Shown: positions 1 through 11,384 of the stretch, piece after piece
How the letters are laid out: each line of letters opens with the position of its first letter
Position numbering within the stretch: position 1 is the stretch's first letter
NCBI RefSeq assembly: GCF_029894165.1
Contig: NZ_JARXXU010000001.1
Coordinates: 1,116,001-1,180,000 of the forward strand
From: Aurantimicrobium minutum
Lineage (GTDB): Bacteria > Actinomycetota > Actinomycetes > Actinomycetales > Microbacteriaceae
Length of the DNA: 64,000 nucleotides
Reading direction: 5' to 3'
Program-made: the position numbers and the translations under genes
The notes under the pieces: generated by a model
Seen by the model: only the letters and a program-made list of their open reading frames with translations
Told to the model about the DNA's origin: nothing
Database searches by the model: none

Positions 1-928
1 CGATGAGATTGGTCTCGATTTCTTTGGAATCGGGGAACACCATCGTGATGATTTCGCAGTGTCTGCCCCTGAAGTACTCCTCGGTGCGATTGCGTCGCAA
101 ACGTCCCGTATTCATTTAGGTTCAGCAGTGACTGTGCTCAGTTCTGACGACCCCATCCGAGTTTTCCAAAGATTTTCTACCCTCGATGCTCTTTCTAACG
201 GTCGCGCTGAGATTATTGCTGGCCGCGGTTCCTTCACAGAGTCGTTCCCTCTATTTAGCTTTGATCTGTCAGAGTATGAATTGCTCTTTGAGGAAAAGCT
301 GGACCTCCTCTCGCACCTTGTTCAAGGTGGACCTGTGACCTGGACTGGTTCAATCCGTACGCCACTCGAGGAACAATCGGTCTTTCCTCCCACTGCCTCC
401 GGCAGGATTAAGACATGGATAGGTGTGGGTGGCAGCCCCCAATCTGTCGTTAGAGCTGCGCAGTACGGGCTGCCTCTAATGTTGGCAATTATTGGGGGAG
501 ATCCACTTCGCTTCCGCCCCTTTGTAGATTTGTACCACCAGGCACTGGCTCAGCTACAGGTTGACGTATTGCCCATTGGTCAGCATTCACCTGGTTTCAT
601 TTTTGATACAGATGATGAAGCTAAAAATCTGATGTTTCCGCATTATGCCGCGATGCATCAGCGGATTGGTCGTACACGTGGCTGGCCTCCACTTACCCGT
701 GCACAGTTTGAACATGAGGCGAGTATGGATGGTGCCCTTTTCGCGGGTTCTCCAGAAACGGTTGCCCAAAAAATGGCGCGCAGTATTCATGGTCTCGGAA
801 TTTCCCGGTTTGACCTGAAATACAGCTTGGGAACCCTGCCCCACGAGCACCTTATGCGCAGTATTGAACTGTATGGAACTGTTGTCGTTCCACGTGTGCG
901 TGAATTGCTCAGCGAGATGTCAAAATAA
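1..928 (+). CDS. LLM-class flavin-dependent monooxygenase (5' partial)
   Basis: This is the 3' part of a luciferase-like (bacterial luciferase superfamily) oxidoreductase, which uses reduced flavin to oxidise a small organic substrate. The reading frame is open from base 2, and the residues before the first internal GTG (GIGEHHRDDFAVSAPEVLLG) form the family's EHH core. The gene therefore starts before the window and the GTG at 59 is not its start. About 308 residues are visible, including the RxHLGSAVTVLSSDDPIRVF stretch and an IGVGGSP segment typical of the flavin-binding part of the barrel. The substrate cannot be told from sequence. It ends 48 bp before the next gene, whose promoter begins just after this stop. 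Confidence 0.9.
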   Translation, partial: DEIGLDFFGIGEHHRDDFAVSAPEVLLGAIASQTSRIHLGSAVTVLSSDDPIRVFQRFSTLDALSNGRAEIIAGRGSFTESFPLFSFDLSEYELLFEEKLDLLSHLVQGGPVTWTGSIRTPLEEQSVFPPTASGRIKTWIGVGGSPQSVVRAAQYGLPLMLAIIGGDPLRFRPFVDLYHQALAQLQVDVLPIGQHSPGFIFDTDDEAKNLMFPHYAAMHQRIGRTRGWPPLTRAQFEHEASMDGALFAGSPETVAQKMARSIHGLGISRFDLKYSLGTLPHEHLMRSIELYGTVVVPRVRELLSEMSK

Positions 929-940
929 CCCGCGTCATAC

Positions 941-968
941 TTGGTAAAGATACCCCTGGGGGTATATC
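941..968 (+). promoter_or_regulatory. Promoter of the persulfide-response operon
   Basis: A -35 like TTGGTA (941-946) and a -10 like TATATC (963-968) are separated by 16 nt. The start codon at 977 lies 8 nt after the -10, so the transcript is probably leaderless or nearly so. The operator at 950-965 fills the spacer and the first bases of the -10. No ribosome binding site is present. Confidence 0.6.
950..965. promoter_or_regulatory. CsoR/CstR-type operator
   Basis: The 16-bp site ATACCCCTGGGGGTAT has perfect 7-bp inverted arms (ATACCCC and GGGGTAT) around a 2-bp centre. This is the GC-centred pseudo-palindrome expected for CsoR/CstR repressors. It lies between the -35 and -10 elements, where a bound tetramer would block RNA polymerase, and the operon it precedes encodes such a repressor. 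Autoregulation is inferred. Confidence 0.75.
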
Positions 969-976
969 ATTGGGTT

Positions 977-2898
<1,922 letters not shown>

Positions 2899-2899
2899 C

Positions 2900-2905
2900 T
2901 AAACT
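2900..2905 (+). promoter_or_regulatory. -10 element for the GH3 gene
   Basis: TAAACT lies 7 nt before GTG 2913 and 1 nt after the repressor gene's stop codon. It predicts a leaderless transcript. Confidence 0.5.
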
Positions 2906-2912
2906 CCGAAGT

Positions 2913-4178
2913 GTGGGATCACGACGACGCCGAATACTTCGATGGCTGGGAGTCCTGACCGCTGTTGTATTGATTCTGGTCGGCATTGGTCTGCTCAATG
3001 TTCCGCGCGTGGAACCCCTTCGTTTCGGGGACCCTTCTGAATATATTCAGATGTCCGAACCGGTTAGCTACGAACCATGGGGATCTCACCCCGTCGACTT
3101 TTACGTCACGGAGACGTTGTCCGCTATGTCCCTGGAAGACAAAATCAGATCCCTCCTGATTGTGAACTACCCGGGTACTGATCTCGTAAACCTGCAGGAT
3201 TACCTCTCTCGTTATCGTCCAAGTGGTTTCATTCTGATGGGCAGCAATATTCCGGCTACTCCTGAAGAACTCTCTAATTTGACCGCTGGCATTCGGGGGA
3301 GTGCAGAACTACCTCTCTTCATCGGAATCGATGAAGAAGGTGGCCAAGTGAAGAGATTGCCCTACGACGTCTTTGCTGGTGCTGATTTACTTCGTAACGA
3401 ACCTCCCGAGGCTACAACTGCCGCTTTTCAACAACGCGGAGAGCTGCTCAAAAGAGTAGGTACGAACCTCAATTTTGGCGTCGTTGCGGACGTATCGGCA
3501 GATCCGCTTTCCTTTATCTATGGACGATCATTTGGTGCTGAAGGTGTGTCCGCGGGAGAACGTGTAGCTGCAGCGGTTGAGGCAGAAAATGTTTCCGTAC
3601 TCTCGACGATTAAACATTTCCCCGGTCATGGAAGTGCGCCAGGCGATTCGCACGTTGGCGTTCCTTCATCCCCATTGACATATGAGCAATGGATAGCTTC
3701 TGATGCGCTGCCGTTTGAAGCAGGGATTAGTGCAGGTGCAGACATGGTGATGTTTGGACACCTCTCGTTCCCAGCAATCGATCCACTTCCTTCTTCTCTC
3801 TCACCTGCTTGGCACAGTATTCTCAGGCAACAATTGGGTTTTACCGGCATCATCATCACCGATGATATGACCATGCTTGAGAATTCCTCGCTTCCTGAGT
3901 ACTCAGATCCCGTCACTAACGCTGTATGGGCAATAGCGGCCGGCAACGACATGTTGCTTTACGTTCCATCGGTCAGTTTTGATCCAGACACAGTTGTTGC
4001 AGGGGTTGCAAGCGCCGTGAGATCTGGTCGAATACCTGAGAGTCAAATTACCGATTCAGTAACCCGAGTGCTCACTCAACGTCGATTACTGTTTCCCGAT
4101 GCAGAGAGATGGATTCCGCCCTGTGACGAGCGTTGCTTTGTATGGGGATATGTCGAGGTGAAAAAGGAAAAGGGTTAG
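2913..4178 (+). CDS. Glycoside hydrolase family 3, NagZ-like beta-N-acetylhexosaminidase
   Basis: Membrane-anchored GH3 hydrolase, probably acting on N-acetylglucosaminyl linkages of peptidoglycan or other glycans outside the membrane. Residues ~10-25 form one hydrophobic segment after an Arg-rich start, giving a signal anchor. The catalytic barrel carries GIDEEGGQV, the KHFPGHG loop starting at K234 with the nearby DSH, and the nucleophile Asp in ITDDMTM (D317). The GTG at 2913 (421 residues) is preferred because a -10 sits 7 nt upstream. The longer frame from 2817 would overlap the repressor gene and lacks homologous content. It converges with the transporter gene on the other strand, sharing 4 bp at the stops (4175-4178). 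Confidence 0.85.
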   Translation: MGSRRRRILRWLGVLTAVVLILVGIGLLNVPRVEPLRFGDPSEYIQMSEPVSYEPWGSHPVDFYVTETLSAMSLEDKIRSLLIVNYPGTDLVNLQDYLSRYRPSGFILMGSNIPATPEELSNLTAGIRGSAELPLFIGIDEEGGQVKRLPYDVFAGADLLRNEPPEATTAAFQQRGELLKRVGTNLNFGVVADVSADPLSFIYGRSFGAEGVSAGERVAAAVEAENVSVLSTIKHFPGHGSAPGDSHVGVPSSPLTYEQWIASDALPFEAGISAGADMVMFGHLSFPAIDPLPSSLSPAWHSILRQQLGFTGIIITDDMTMLENSSLPEYSDPVTNAVWAIAAGNDMLLYVPSVSFDPDTVVAGVASAVRSGRIPESQITDSVTRVLTQRRLLFPDAERWIPPCDERCFVWGYVEVKKEKG

Positions 4179-5224
4179 TCCTCGAACCCTTCGGTGATTT
4201 CATCGCGTATTCGTCGAAGATTTTCCATGAGAAAACCGATAAGTACCCAGTTCAGTCCGGAAGGTGGACTGAGTTGAATGGGTTCTGTGAGGGCAGGAAG
4301 TTCCTCGGTGTCTGGATGGGATTGATTCGTAGCGGGTAACCCAGCATCACGCACCAACAGGCGGAGGTCATGACCTGAACGCATGAGCTCTTCTGCAATT
4401 TGAGCTATACCAGGCTCCGCGATCACGGAATCGTCGTAATGGTCTCGAACGCCGTGGGCTACCCCAATAACGCGCGTCACGATGATGGAAAGTTGCTGCA
4501 GGAGTGCAGCTTCCTTTTCAAGTTCCTCGGAATGCTTCCCTTTGAAAACATTAAAGCGGAGACCTTCTTGAGCATTGCGAAGGGTTGCTTGCGCGCTGTT
4601 GAGCTGGGGGCGGAGATCGCGTGCTCGGATGTATATGTTCTGAATGACCTCGTGGCTTGTGGACCTTCTGAGTACGCTGCCAATGTCCTCAAGGACTTCT
4701 GCGATGTTTGCACCGAGCGTAGCTATTGCCTTCTGGGAAGGCTCGATGTCGATGGGAGGAACGATGACGGCGTTAATCACGAACGCAATGGACGCCCCGA
4801 TGAATGTCTCCACGATGCGACCTAATGCATATTCAGGTGTCGCCGAACCGATTGCTATCACCAGCATGGCTGAAATTGCAATTTGGTTTGCTGTTCCAGG
4901 TGTGAATTTGAAAGCCCATCCGGCAATGAAGGCAACGATGATGGCTAGGAGAACGAGCCATCCCTGACTGCCAAAAGCAAGACTTGCACCCAGGGCAATG
5001 GCCACCCCTAGAATGACGCCAGTACTACGTTCCAAAGCCTTTCCCAGCGATTGGTTGATGCTGGGTTGGATCACGATAATCGCCGCGATTGCAGCGAAGA
5101 TGGGCTGCTCATGAGGGTAGATCGCAAGTGCAGCAAACCAAGCCAATAACGTGGCAACAATCGTTTTGACGAGTTGCAAAATCGGAATGCGCTTTTTCAG
5201 CTGAACAGTGGAAACAAGACTCAC
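4175..5224 (-). CDS. FUSC-family (aromatic acid exporter-like) membrane protein
   Basis: 349 residues. The N-terminal half has about six hydrophobic segments (residues ~15-165) of the fusaric acid resistance/aromatic acid exporter type, including the QPSINQSLGKALERSTG stretch between segments. The C-terminal half is a soluble helical domain (ArAE_2-like). Such proteins export aromatic acids or other small molecules, and the substrate here is unknown. It starts at GTG 5224 with a TATGGT -10 six nt upstream and no ribosome binding site. It is divergent from comEA across 160 bp. Confidence 0.8.
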   Translation of the reverse strand: MSLVSTVQLKKRIPILQLVKTIVATLLAWFAALAIYPHEQPIFAAIAAIIVIQPSINQSLGKALERSTGVILGVAIALGASLAFGSQGWLVLLAIIVAFIAGWAFKFTPGTANQIAISAMLVIAIGSATPEYALGRIVETFIGASIAFVINAVIVPPIDIEPSQKAIATLGANIAEVLEDIGSVLRRSTSHEVIQNIYIRARDLRPQLNSAQATLRNAQEGLRFNVFKGKHSEELEKEAALLQQLSIIVTRVIGVAHGVRDHYDDSVIAEPGIAQIAEELMRSGHDLRLLVRDAGLPATNQSHPDTEELPALTEPIQLSPPSGLNWVLIGFLMENLRRIRDEITEGFED

Positions 5225-5230
5225 AGGTTC

Positions 5231-5236
5231 ACCATA
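5231..5236 (-). promoter_or_regulatory. -10 element for the FUSC gene
   Basis: On the minus strand TATGGT is followed by 6 nt (GAACCT) and the GTG start at 5224. This implies leaderless transcription. No convincing -35 was seen. Confidence 0.45.
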
Positions 5237-5372
5237 TTCAAAGTGGTGGTGTGTGCATCGAGGGCTCGCGACGTGACGCCAATCTCAAGTCCAAGTATTC
5301 GTTCACAACTGAATAGATTTTCGGTGCATCCACAACAGTTTGTTGGTCCTCTGTGCACCGTGGTTACTTGCC

Positions 5373-5378
5373 TAGCAT
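5373..5378 (+). promoter_or_regulatory. -10 element for comEA
   Basis: TAGCAT is followed by 6 nt and ATG 5385, predicting a leaderless transcript. The same hexamer and spacing recur at 27273-27278. Confidence 0.5.
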
Positions 5379-5384
5379 GCAGGT

Positions 5385-6032
5385 ATGAAACGCCCTGTTG
5401 AAATATTCCGCTTCTTATGTGGACTAGATGATCGTGAACTTGCGGAGGGTTCCCGAGCACGTATTCGAATCCGTGTTGGGTCGGGTGCGGCGATTACAGC
5501 TGCACTACTTGTGCTCTCTGTTTCTGTTGGCATTGCTTTCGTTACCAATGCTCAGTCAACAAATGATTTACCAACAGAGCTATTGACAACAGCAACCCCG
5601 CAGGATGTTGAGCACATAACAGTAGAAACTTCACTGCTCACAGTCCATCTCAGTGGAGGCGTTACCGCACCTGGCATCTATTCACTGTCTTCTGGAAGCA
5701 GAGTCATCGACGCGATCATGGCAGCTGGCGGACTTCAAAGCGGTGTTGACGACTGTGGCGTGAACCTTGCCCGCGAAATTCGAGATGGTGAGCAAATTAC
5801 CTTGGGGGGTGAATGTGCGGAGAACACGCAAAGCTCCTCGGACGTGGTGTCACTCAACGATGCGTCCGGAGAGGAACTTGATTCGTTACCTGGAATTGGC
5901 CCCACTCTTGCTCAACGGATAATTTCATGGCGAGACAGTAACGGAGGTTTTGCTTCTATTGAACAACTCAACGAAGTCCCAGGCATTGGTGACAAGTTAT
6001 ATGCAGGTGTGGCTGAACTCGTGACCTTGTGA
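5385..6032 (+). CDS. comEA: ComEA-type DNA-binding competence protein
   Basis: 215 residues. A single transmembrane anchor lies at ~33-55. An SLBB domain follows at ~83-140 (VHLSGGVTAPGIYSLSSG), then a C-terminal double helix-hairpin-helix at ~155-215 (LPGIGPTLAQRI and VPGIGDKLYAGV). In transformable Gram-positive bacteria ComEA binds incoming double-stranded DNA on the outer membrane face and passes it to ComEC. The stop overlaps the comEC GTG start (GTGA), consistent with translational coupling. Confidence 0.9.
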   Translation: MKRPVEIFRFLCGLDDRELAEGSRARIRIRVGSGAAITAALLVLSVSVGIAFVTNAQSTNDLPTELLTTATPQDVEHITVETSLLTVHLSGGVTAPGIYSLSSGSRVIDAIMAAGGLQSGVDDCGVNLAREIRDGEQITLGGECAENTQSSSDVVSLNDASGEELDSLPGIGPTLAQRIISWRDSNGGFASIEQLNEVPGIGDKLYAGVAELVTL

Positions 6033-8035
6033 AAATAGATCTCCGTCTTGCAATACCGGTTGTGAGTTCGTGGAGTGCAGTCGCACTTCTCCTACTGTTC
6101 CATGCCGAGCAGTCGGCTTCCCTGGTCATGTGGACCTGGTGCGTGGTCGTCCTCGCGTTCTTTGGTGGATTGTTGACATTTCGACATATTCCACACCTCT
6201 CGTTGTCTTTGTTGTCAATTGGGGCCGTCTGTATATCCCTCCTGATTCAGTTGCCATTTCATCCCCATGTTTCACCGTGGCAGGAGAACGTTGCCTCGAC
6301 AAGTGGTACCCCAGATTGGGCTGCACAACTTCGGCAAAAATTTGTACTCGCCTCACAAGAGATGCCGGGGGTGGGTGGACAGCTCATTCCGGGACTGGGC
6401 ATTGGCGATACCACGACGGTTTCACAATCACTCAGCGATGCCATGAAAATGGTCTCACTCACGCACATCACGGCTGTTTCTGGAGCCAATTGCATCATTG
6501 TTACGGCAGGTGTCTCGATGATTGCAGGCATGTGTGGTGCAGGGCGACGCATCAGGATCATCCTTGGCTTGTTGGCGTTAGTTATTTTTGTAGTTATTGT
6601 CACTCCACAGCCAAGTGTCATGCGCGCATCTGTCATGGCAGTTCTTGTGTTAATTGGTATGTACATTGGACGGCCTGGCACAGGAGTCGCGCTACTTTCT
6701 ACCGCAGTGCTGATCCTGTTGCTCTGGAATCCATGGTGGGCACTTGAATATGGATTCATCTTGTCCGTCCTTGCTGTTTTCGGGCTCTTAGTCTTCTCGC
6801 AACCACTAGGACGTTCACTATCCAAGTGGATGCCGAGCCTCTTGGCGGAATTGATTTCAATTCCTTTAGCTGCGCAATTGATGTGTCAACCGGTCATCAT
6901 TCTTCTCGCTCCAGCAATACCCGTTTATGGATTACTCGCAAATATCCTGGCCACTCCTGCCGCACCAGTTGCTACTGTGTGTGGACTTTTGGCTTTCCTC
7001 TCACTTCCTTTCTTTCCCGTCATTTCTCAGCTTTTGCTGTGGTGTGCATGGATTCCAGCACAATGGATTGGCAGTACAGCAGAGTTTCTTGCAGCTCTTC
7101 CAGCGGCTGCTATTCCGTGGATGAGTGGTCCGCTCGGACTTGTTTGCGCTGCCGCTGGCAGTGCACTGATGTTTCTCGTGTTGATTGCCAGAACGGCTTT
7201 TGTGCGAAGACTGTCCACTCTCGTGCTTGTCCTCTGCTTTGGCTGTGTCGTCGTATTTTCTGGAATATCAGGCATTCCTCGGGGTAACATTCCCCAGGAT
7301 TGGAGTATCGCGGCATGTGATGTGGGACAAGGCGATGCCCTGATAGTGAAGAGCGCCAACGCTATTGCTGCTATTGATGTAGGCAGACGTCCTGCGCAGA
7401 TGCAGAAGTGCCTGTCGACCTTAGGAATCACACATCTCGATCTGCTCGTGCTGACACATTTCGATAAGGATCATGTGGGTGGGCTTTCTGCCGTGACGGG
7501 AAAAGTGGATCACGTCATCTCGGGAGGTCCCGAAAATAGTGAAGATGAGGGATTACTGCGGGATTTACGGAGCCATGGCGCGACGGTTGAACGTGGCAGG
7601 AAGGGTATGTCTGGCACACTCGGTTCAGCCCAATGGAACATTCTGTGGCCTCAACCGGGTCAGACGGAAATGCAACAAGGGAATCCTGGCTCCGTCACCG
7701 TTGAAGTCGTCTTTCCTGAATTCAATGCTCTATTTCTTGGAGATCTCGGAGAAGAATCACAGCGTGCTTTACTGGAGGCCAACCCGGTCGGGCAGGTCGA
7801 TGTCGTCAAAGTTGCCCACCACGGATCGGCAGATCAATACCCCCAGCTCTATGAGCGATTGAGGCCGTCCATTTCACTACTTTCAGTGGGAGCGGAAAAC
7901 GATTACGGTCATCCACGCAAAGAGATACTAGAACTTCTTGAGAAATTAGATTCCAAGGTTCCACGAACGGACCATGATGGTCTGATTGTGATAAGTCCCG
8001 CTCCAGGCGGCTTGAGTATCTGGACAGAGCATTAG
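6029..8035 (+). CDS. comEC: ComEC/Rec2 DNA-uptake channel
   Basis: 668-residue polytopic protein. The Competence domain runs from about residue 110 to 400 (MKMVSLTHITAVSGANC is its hallmark), with multiple transmembrane helices. The C-terminal metallo-beta-lactamase-like domain carries THFDKDHVGG and VAHHGSADQY. It forms the channel for single-stranded DNA. The N-terminal region before the Competence domain is only ~100 residues, two or three membrane segments and a short linker, so the usual DUF4131/OB-like module is reduced. The start is a GTG overlapping the comEA stop. The order comEA-comEC-holA is common in Gram-positive bacteria. Confidence 0.9.
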   Translation: MKIDLRLAIPVVSSWSAVALLLLFHAEQSASLVMWTWCVVVLAFFGGLLTFRHIPHLSLSLLSIGAVCISLLIQLPFHPHVSPWQENVASTSGTPDWAAQLRQKFVLASQEMPGVGGQLIPGLGIGDTTTVSQSLSDAMKMVSLTHITAVSGANCIIVTAGVSMIAGMCGAGRRIRIILGLLALVIFVVIVTPQPSVMRASVMAVLVLIGMYIGRPGTGVALLSTAVLILLLWNPWWALEYGFILSVLAVFGLLVFSQPLGRSLSKWMPSLLAELISIPLAAQLMCQPVIILLAPAIPVYGLLANILATPAAPVATVCGLLAFLSLPFFPVISQLLLWCAWIPAQWIGSTAEFLAALPAAAIPWMSGPLGLVCAAAGSALMFLVLIARTAFVRRLSTLVLVLCFGCVVVFSGISGIPRGNIPQDWSIAACDVGQGDALIVKSANAIAAIDVGRRPAQMQKCLSTLGITHLDLLVLTHFDKDHVGGLSAVTGKVDHVISGGPENSEDEGLLRDLRSHGATVERGRKGMSGTLGSAQWNILWPQPGQTEMQQGNPGSVTVEVVFPEFNALFLGDLGEESQRALLEANPVGQVDVVKVAHHGSADQYPQLYERLRPSISLLSVGAENDYGHPRKEILELLEKLDSKVPRTDHDGLIVISPAPGGLSIWTEH

Positions 8036-8038
8036 GCT
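8033..8038 (+). promoter_or_regulatory. -10 element for holA, built on the comEC stop codon
   Basis: TAGGCT begins with the TAG stop of comEC and is followed by 6 nt (GAAAAC) and ATG 8045. This would let holA be transcribed independently as a leaderless message. Confidence 0.45.
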
Positions 8039-8044
8039 GAAAAC

Positions 8045-9049
8045 ATGGCGGGAAAATCCAAGAATGCGATTGCTCAATACATTTGGAGTGATGCCATACC
8101 CGCACCCATCGTACTGATTACGGGTGCAGAGGGGTTTCTAGCCGACCGCGCAACGCAGAGGTTGCGTGAAAGCCTTAAAGTTGCCGATCCCTCTCTCGAA
8201 GTCAGCGATCTCGACGCAAGTTCTTATGTGTCAGGTGAACTTTTGACTCTCGCCAGTCCGTCGCTTTTTGGGGAACCGCGACTCATCCGCGTCAGTAACG
8301 TTGAGAAATGCAATGACGAATTTCTTCAAGAAATGTTGGATTACGTTACCTCACCGGACTCAGACACGACTGTCATTCTTCGACATGCTGGGGGAGTCAG
8401 AGGAAAGAAGCTCCTGGACACACTTCGTTCTGGTTCAGGGGGCGCTGTGGAAGTTGTCTGTGCTGAACTCAAAAGCGACAACGAAAAATTCGACTTTGCA
8501 GCCGCAGAGTTTAGGCTGGCCGGGCGAAAAATAGCTCCGAGTGCTCTTCGTGCTCTTGTCCAGGCCTTTTCAGGTTCTGGATCAGAACTTGCTAATGCAT
8601 GTCAACAGCTCATCGCTGACGCTGAAGGTGACATTACTGATCGAACAGTTGAGGATTACTACGGAGGTCGAGTTGAAGCCACAGCTTTTAAAGTCGTGGA
8701 TTCAGCAGTTGCAGGTCGCATGGGGGATGCACTGGTGACACTACGTCATGCCCTGCAATCGGGTGCAGATCCTGTCCCTATCGTGGCAACATTCGCCGCA
8801 AAGCTGCGCCTCATGGCCAAATTATTTGGAGAGCGACGCAGCTCAGGGGAGCTAGCTGGAGCACTGGGTGCTGCGCCCTGGCAGATTGATCGTGCACGGA
8901 AAGATCTTCAAGGGTGGACCGAATATGGGCTCGGTCGCGCGATTGAAGTAGTTGCAGAAACGGACGCCAACGTGAAGGGCGCATCGCGTGATCCGATTTA
9001 CGCTCTGGAACGTATGGTCAATGTTGTGGCGAGCTACGGCCGCAGATAG
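8045..9049 (+). CDS. holA: DNA polymerase III subunit delta
   Basis: 334 residues, the size of HolA, the clamp-loader subunit that opens the beta sliding clamp. The N-terminal AAA+-like fold begins with PIVLITGAEGFLADRA. The C-terminal collar domain shows the KLRLMAKLFGERRSSGELAGALG stretch in two parts (positions ~258-282). It starts 9 bp after comEC and ends before a bidirectional hairpin shared with rpsT. Its own -10 element overlaps the comEC stop, so the replication gene need not depend on competence-gene transcription. Confidence 0.88.
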   Translation: MAGKSKNAIAQYIWSDAIPAPIVLITGAEGFLADRATQRLRESLKVADPSLEVSDLDASSYVSGELLTLASPSLFGEPRLIRVSNVEKCNDEFLQEMLDYVTSPDSDTTVILRHAGGVRGKKLLDTLRSGSGGAVEVVCAELKSDNEKFDFAAAEFRLAGRKIAPSALRALVQAFSGSGSELANACQQLIADAEGDITDRTVEDYYGGRVEATAFKVVDSAVAGRMGDALVTLRHALQSGADPVPIVATFAAKLRLMAKLFGERRSSGELAGALGAAPWQIDRARKDLQGWTEYGLGRAIEVVAETDANVKGASRDPIYALERMVNVVASYGRR

Positions 9050-9055
9050 TTAAGC

Positions 9056-9087
9056 GAAGAGGCCCCCACTTTCGTGGAGGCCTCTTC
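9056..9087. terminator. Bidirectional hairpin between holA and rpsT
   Basis: GAAGAGGCC (9056-9064) pairs with GGCCTCTTC (9079-9087), with an inner CAC/GTG pairing. The stem separates two convergent genes. U-tracts are weak on both sides. Confidence 0.75.
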
Positions 9088-9101
9088 ACAAGTGTTTCTT
9101 C

Positions 9102-9362
9102 TTAGAGAGAAGCTACCTGCTTCGCAATAGCTGACTTGCGGTTCGCAGCGTTGTTCTTGTGCAGAACACCCTTGCTTACAGCCTTGTCGAGCTTCTTGCC
9201 AGCGTTCTTCAGAGCTGATTCGGCTGCTGCCTTATCGCCTGCTGCAATAGCGGTCTTGGTTGCACGAACGGCGGTCTTGACTTCTGACTTCACGGCCTTG
9301 TTACGCTCGTGAGCCTTTTCGTTGGTGCCAATTCGCTTGATCTGCGACTTAATGTTTGCCAC
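9102..9362 (-). CDS. rpsT: 30S ribosomal protein S20
   Basis: 86 residues from the GTG that gives (M)[19 protein letters not shown], the invariant S20 start. It is basic and helical, and binds 16S rRNA early in assembly. An in-frame GTG 18 nt upstream (9380) would add six residues. That start has a TACATA hexamer 6 nt before it and could be used on a leaderless transcript, so the N-terminus is uncertain between the two. It is monocistronic, divergent from lepA and convergent with holA. Confidence 0.9.
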   Translation of the reverse strand: MANIKSQIKRIGTNEKAHERNKAVKSEVKTAVRATKTAIAAGDKAAAESALKNAGKKLDKAVSKGVLHKNNAANRKSAIAKQVASL

Positions 9363-9536
9363 GTTAACCGTGTCTTTCACTCGTTGTATGTACGTATGGA
9401 TTGTGTCGCACTAGAGGTAGAGGGCTCTTCGCGACGAATCATGTAGGGGAACTACACGTAAGCCAAGAATCAACACTACCAGTAAAGCAGTCAGTTGCTA
9501 AAACTGTGTCGTAGTTCGTGGGAGACTAGAGGTTCT

Positions 9537-11384
9537 ATGTCTCCACGTTCAACGAACCCCCTGCAGCCTGCGTCCACGCAGCCAGCGAAGATTCGCAACT
9601 TTTGCATCATCGCTCACATCGACCACGGCAAATCAACCCTGGCCGACCGCATGCTCCAAATCACAGGCATCGTGGATGATCGGTCGATGCGTGCACAATA
9701 CCTAGACCGCATGGATATTGAGCGTGAACGTGGCATCACCATCAAGAGCCAGGCAGTACGGATGCCCTGGGAGGTGGAGGGACAAACATATGCCCTCAAC
9801 ATGATCGATACACCAGGACACGTTGACTTCACATACGAAGTCAGCCGTTCTTTGGCGGCCTGTGAAGGAGCAATTCTACTCGTTGATGCAGCCCAAGGCA
9901 TTGAGGCTCAGACTCTCGCCAACTTGTATTTAGCCATGGAGAATGACCTCACCATCATTCCCGTTCTCAACAAGATAGATCTGCCCGCTGCTGACCCAGA
10001 GAAATATGCCAAGGAATTGGCTGATCTCATCGGAGGGAAGCCAGAAGACGTGCTTCGCGTTTCCGGGAAAACGGGAATGGGAGTTGCCGAACTTCTAGAC
10101 CTGGTCGTGGAGAAAATCCCTGCTCCGACCGGTGATGCAGATGCACCAGCACGCGCCATGATTTTTGACTCCGTCTACGACGCATATCGTGGCGTCATCA
10201 CCTACGTACGTGTAATTGATGGGATGCTCAAGCCACGTCAGCGCATTCAGATGATGAGTACGAAGGCAACACACGAACTTATTGAGATTGGAGTTAGTTC
10301 ACCCGAACCGATTCCCTCTCAGGGGTTGGGTGTCGGTGAAGTGGGGTACCTCATCACCGGCGTTAAGGACGTCCGTCAATCCAAGGTGGGCGATACAGTT
10401 ACTGACTTTGCAAAGCCAGCTTCTCAAGCACTCCCGGGCTACACAGACCCCAAGGCTATGGTTTTTTCTGGCCTATACCCCATAGACGGTTCTGATTATC
10501 CGGTGCTGCGTGAGGCGCTCGACAAACTGAAGCTCTCCGATGCTTCTCTAAATTATGAACCCGAGACATCTGTGGCACTTGGGTTTGGTTTCCGCTGTGG
10601 ATTCCTCGGTCTTCTTCACCTCGAGATCATCACAGAGCGCCTGGAACGCGAATTCGGTTTAGACCTCATCGCAACAGCACCTTCTGTGCCTTACGAGGTA
10701 ACCACAGAGGATAAGAAAACCGTGACCGTCACAAACCCCAGTGAGTACCCCACTGGCAAGATCACTAGAGTGTCAGAGCCGTTAGTTCGTGCTGGAATTT
10801 TGACGCCCAAAGACTACGTGGGCACCATTATGGAGCTGTGTCAAAGTCGTCGAGGAAATCTGCTGGGCATGGAGTACTTCGGTGAAGATCGTGTCGAAAT
10901 GAAGTACGAGATTCCCCTTGGTGAGATCGTCTTTGACTTTTTCGATCATTTGAAGAGCCGAACGCAAGGTTATGCCTCTCTCGATTATGAAGAGGCGGGC
11001 GAGCAAGACTCGGATCTGGTCAAGGTCGATATCTTGCTCCAGGGTGAACAGGTTGATGCGTTTAGCGCAATTGTTCATAAGGACAAGGCGTATGCCTATG
11101 GCCTCATGATGACTGAACGCCTCAAGAAACTCATCCCTCGACAGCAATTCGAAGTCCCTATTCAAGCTGCGATTGGTGCCCGCATCATCGCGCGTGAAAC
11201 CATTTCTGCTATTCGCAAGGATGTTCTTGCGAAATGTTATGGCGGTGACATCACTCGTAAGCGCAAACTTCTGGAAAAGCAGAAGGAAGGTAAGAAGCGC
11301 ATGAAGATGGTCGGCCGTGTGGAAGTTCCTCAAGAAGCCTTCATCGCAGCACTTCAGGGTGACGAAGAAGTGAAGAAAAAATAG
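9537..11384 (+). CDS. lepA: Translation elongation factor 4 (LepA/EF-4)
   Basis: 615 residues. A ribosome-associated GTPase that affects elongation and 30S biogenesis. G1 is AHIDHGKS, the switch region is [14 protein letters not shown]3 is DTPGHVDF and G4 is NKIDLP, followed by EF-G-like domains. The C-terminal LepA-specific domain ends in [17 protein letters not shown], typical of the family. ATG 9537 is chosen because the upstream in-frame TTG extension matches nothing in LepA. A TAGAGG hexamer lies only 4 nt before the ATG, so promoter assignment is weak. The last base overlaps the next GTG start. Confidence 0.95.
   Translation: MSPRSTNPLQPASTQPAKIRNFCIIAHIDHGKSTLADRMLQITGIVDDRSMRAQYLDRMDIERERGITIKSQAVRMPWEVEGQTYALNMIDTPGHVDFTYEVSRSLAACEGAILLVDAAQGIEAQTLANLYLAMENDLTIIPVLNKIDLPAADPEKYAKELADLIGGKPEDVLRVSGKTGMGVAELLDLVVEKIPAPTGDADAPARAMIFDSVYDAYRGVITYVRVIDGMLKPRQRIQMMSTKATHELIEIGVSSPEPIPSQGLGVGEVGYLITGVKDVRQSKVGDTVTDFAKPASQALPGYTDPKAMVFSGLYPIDGSDYPVLREALDKLKLSDASLNYEPETSVALGFGFRCGFLGLLHLEIITERLEREFGLDLIATAPSVPYEVTTEDKKTVTVTNPSEYPTGKITRVSEPLVRAGILTPKDYVGTIMELCQSRRGNLLGMEYFGEDRVEMKYEIPLGEIVFDFFDHLKSRTQGYASLDYEEAGEQDSDLVKVDILLQGEQVDAFSAIVHKDKAYAYGLMMTERLKKLIPRQQFEVPIQAAIGARIIARETISAIRKDVLAKCYGGDITRKRKLLEKQKEGKKRMKMVGRVEVPQEAFIAALQGDEEVKKK

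Noticed and set aside
941-976. TTG start at 941 for the CoADR-rhodanese gene
   Set aside because: It would place the -35, operator and -10 inside the coding sequence. ATG 977 starts right at the FAD motif and sits 8 nt after the -10.
6259-6825. 188-codon minus-strand ORF inside comEC
   Set aside because: Antisense shadow of a clear membrane protein gene. Ser/Thr/Pro-rich, with no family resemblance and no start signals.
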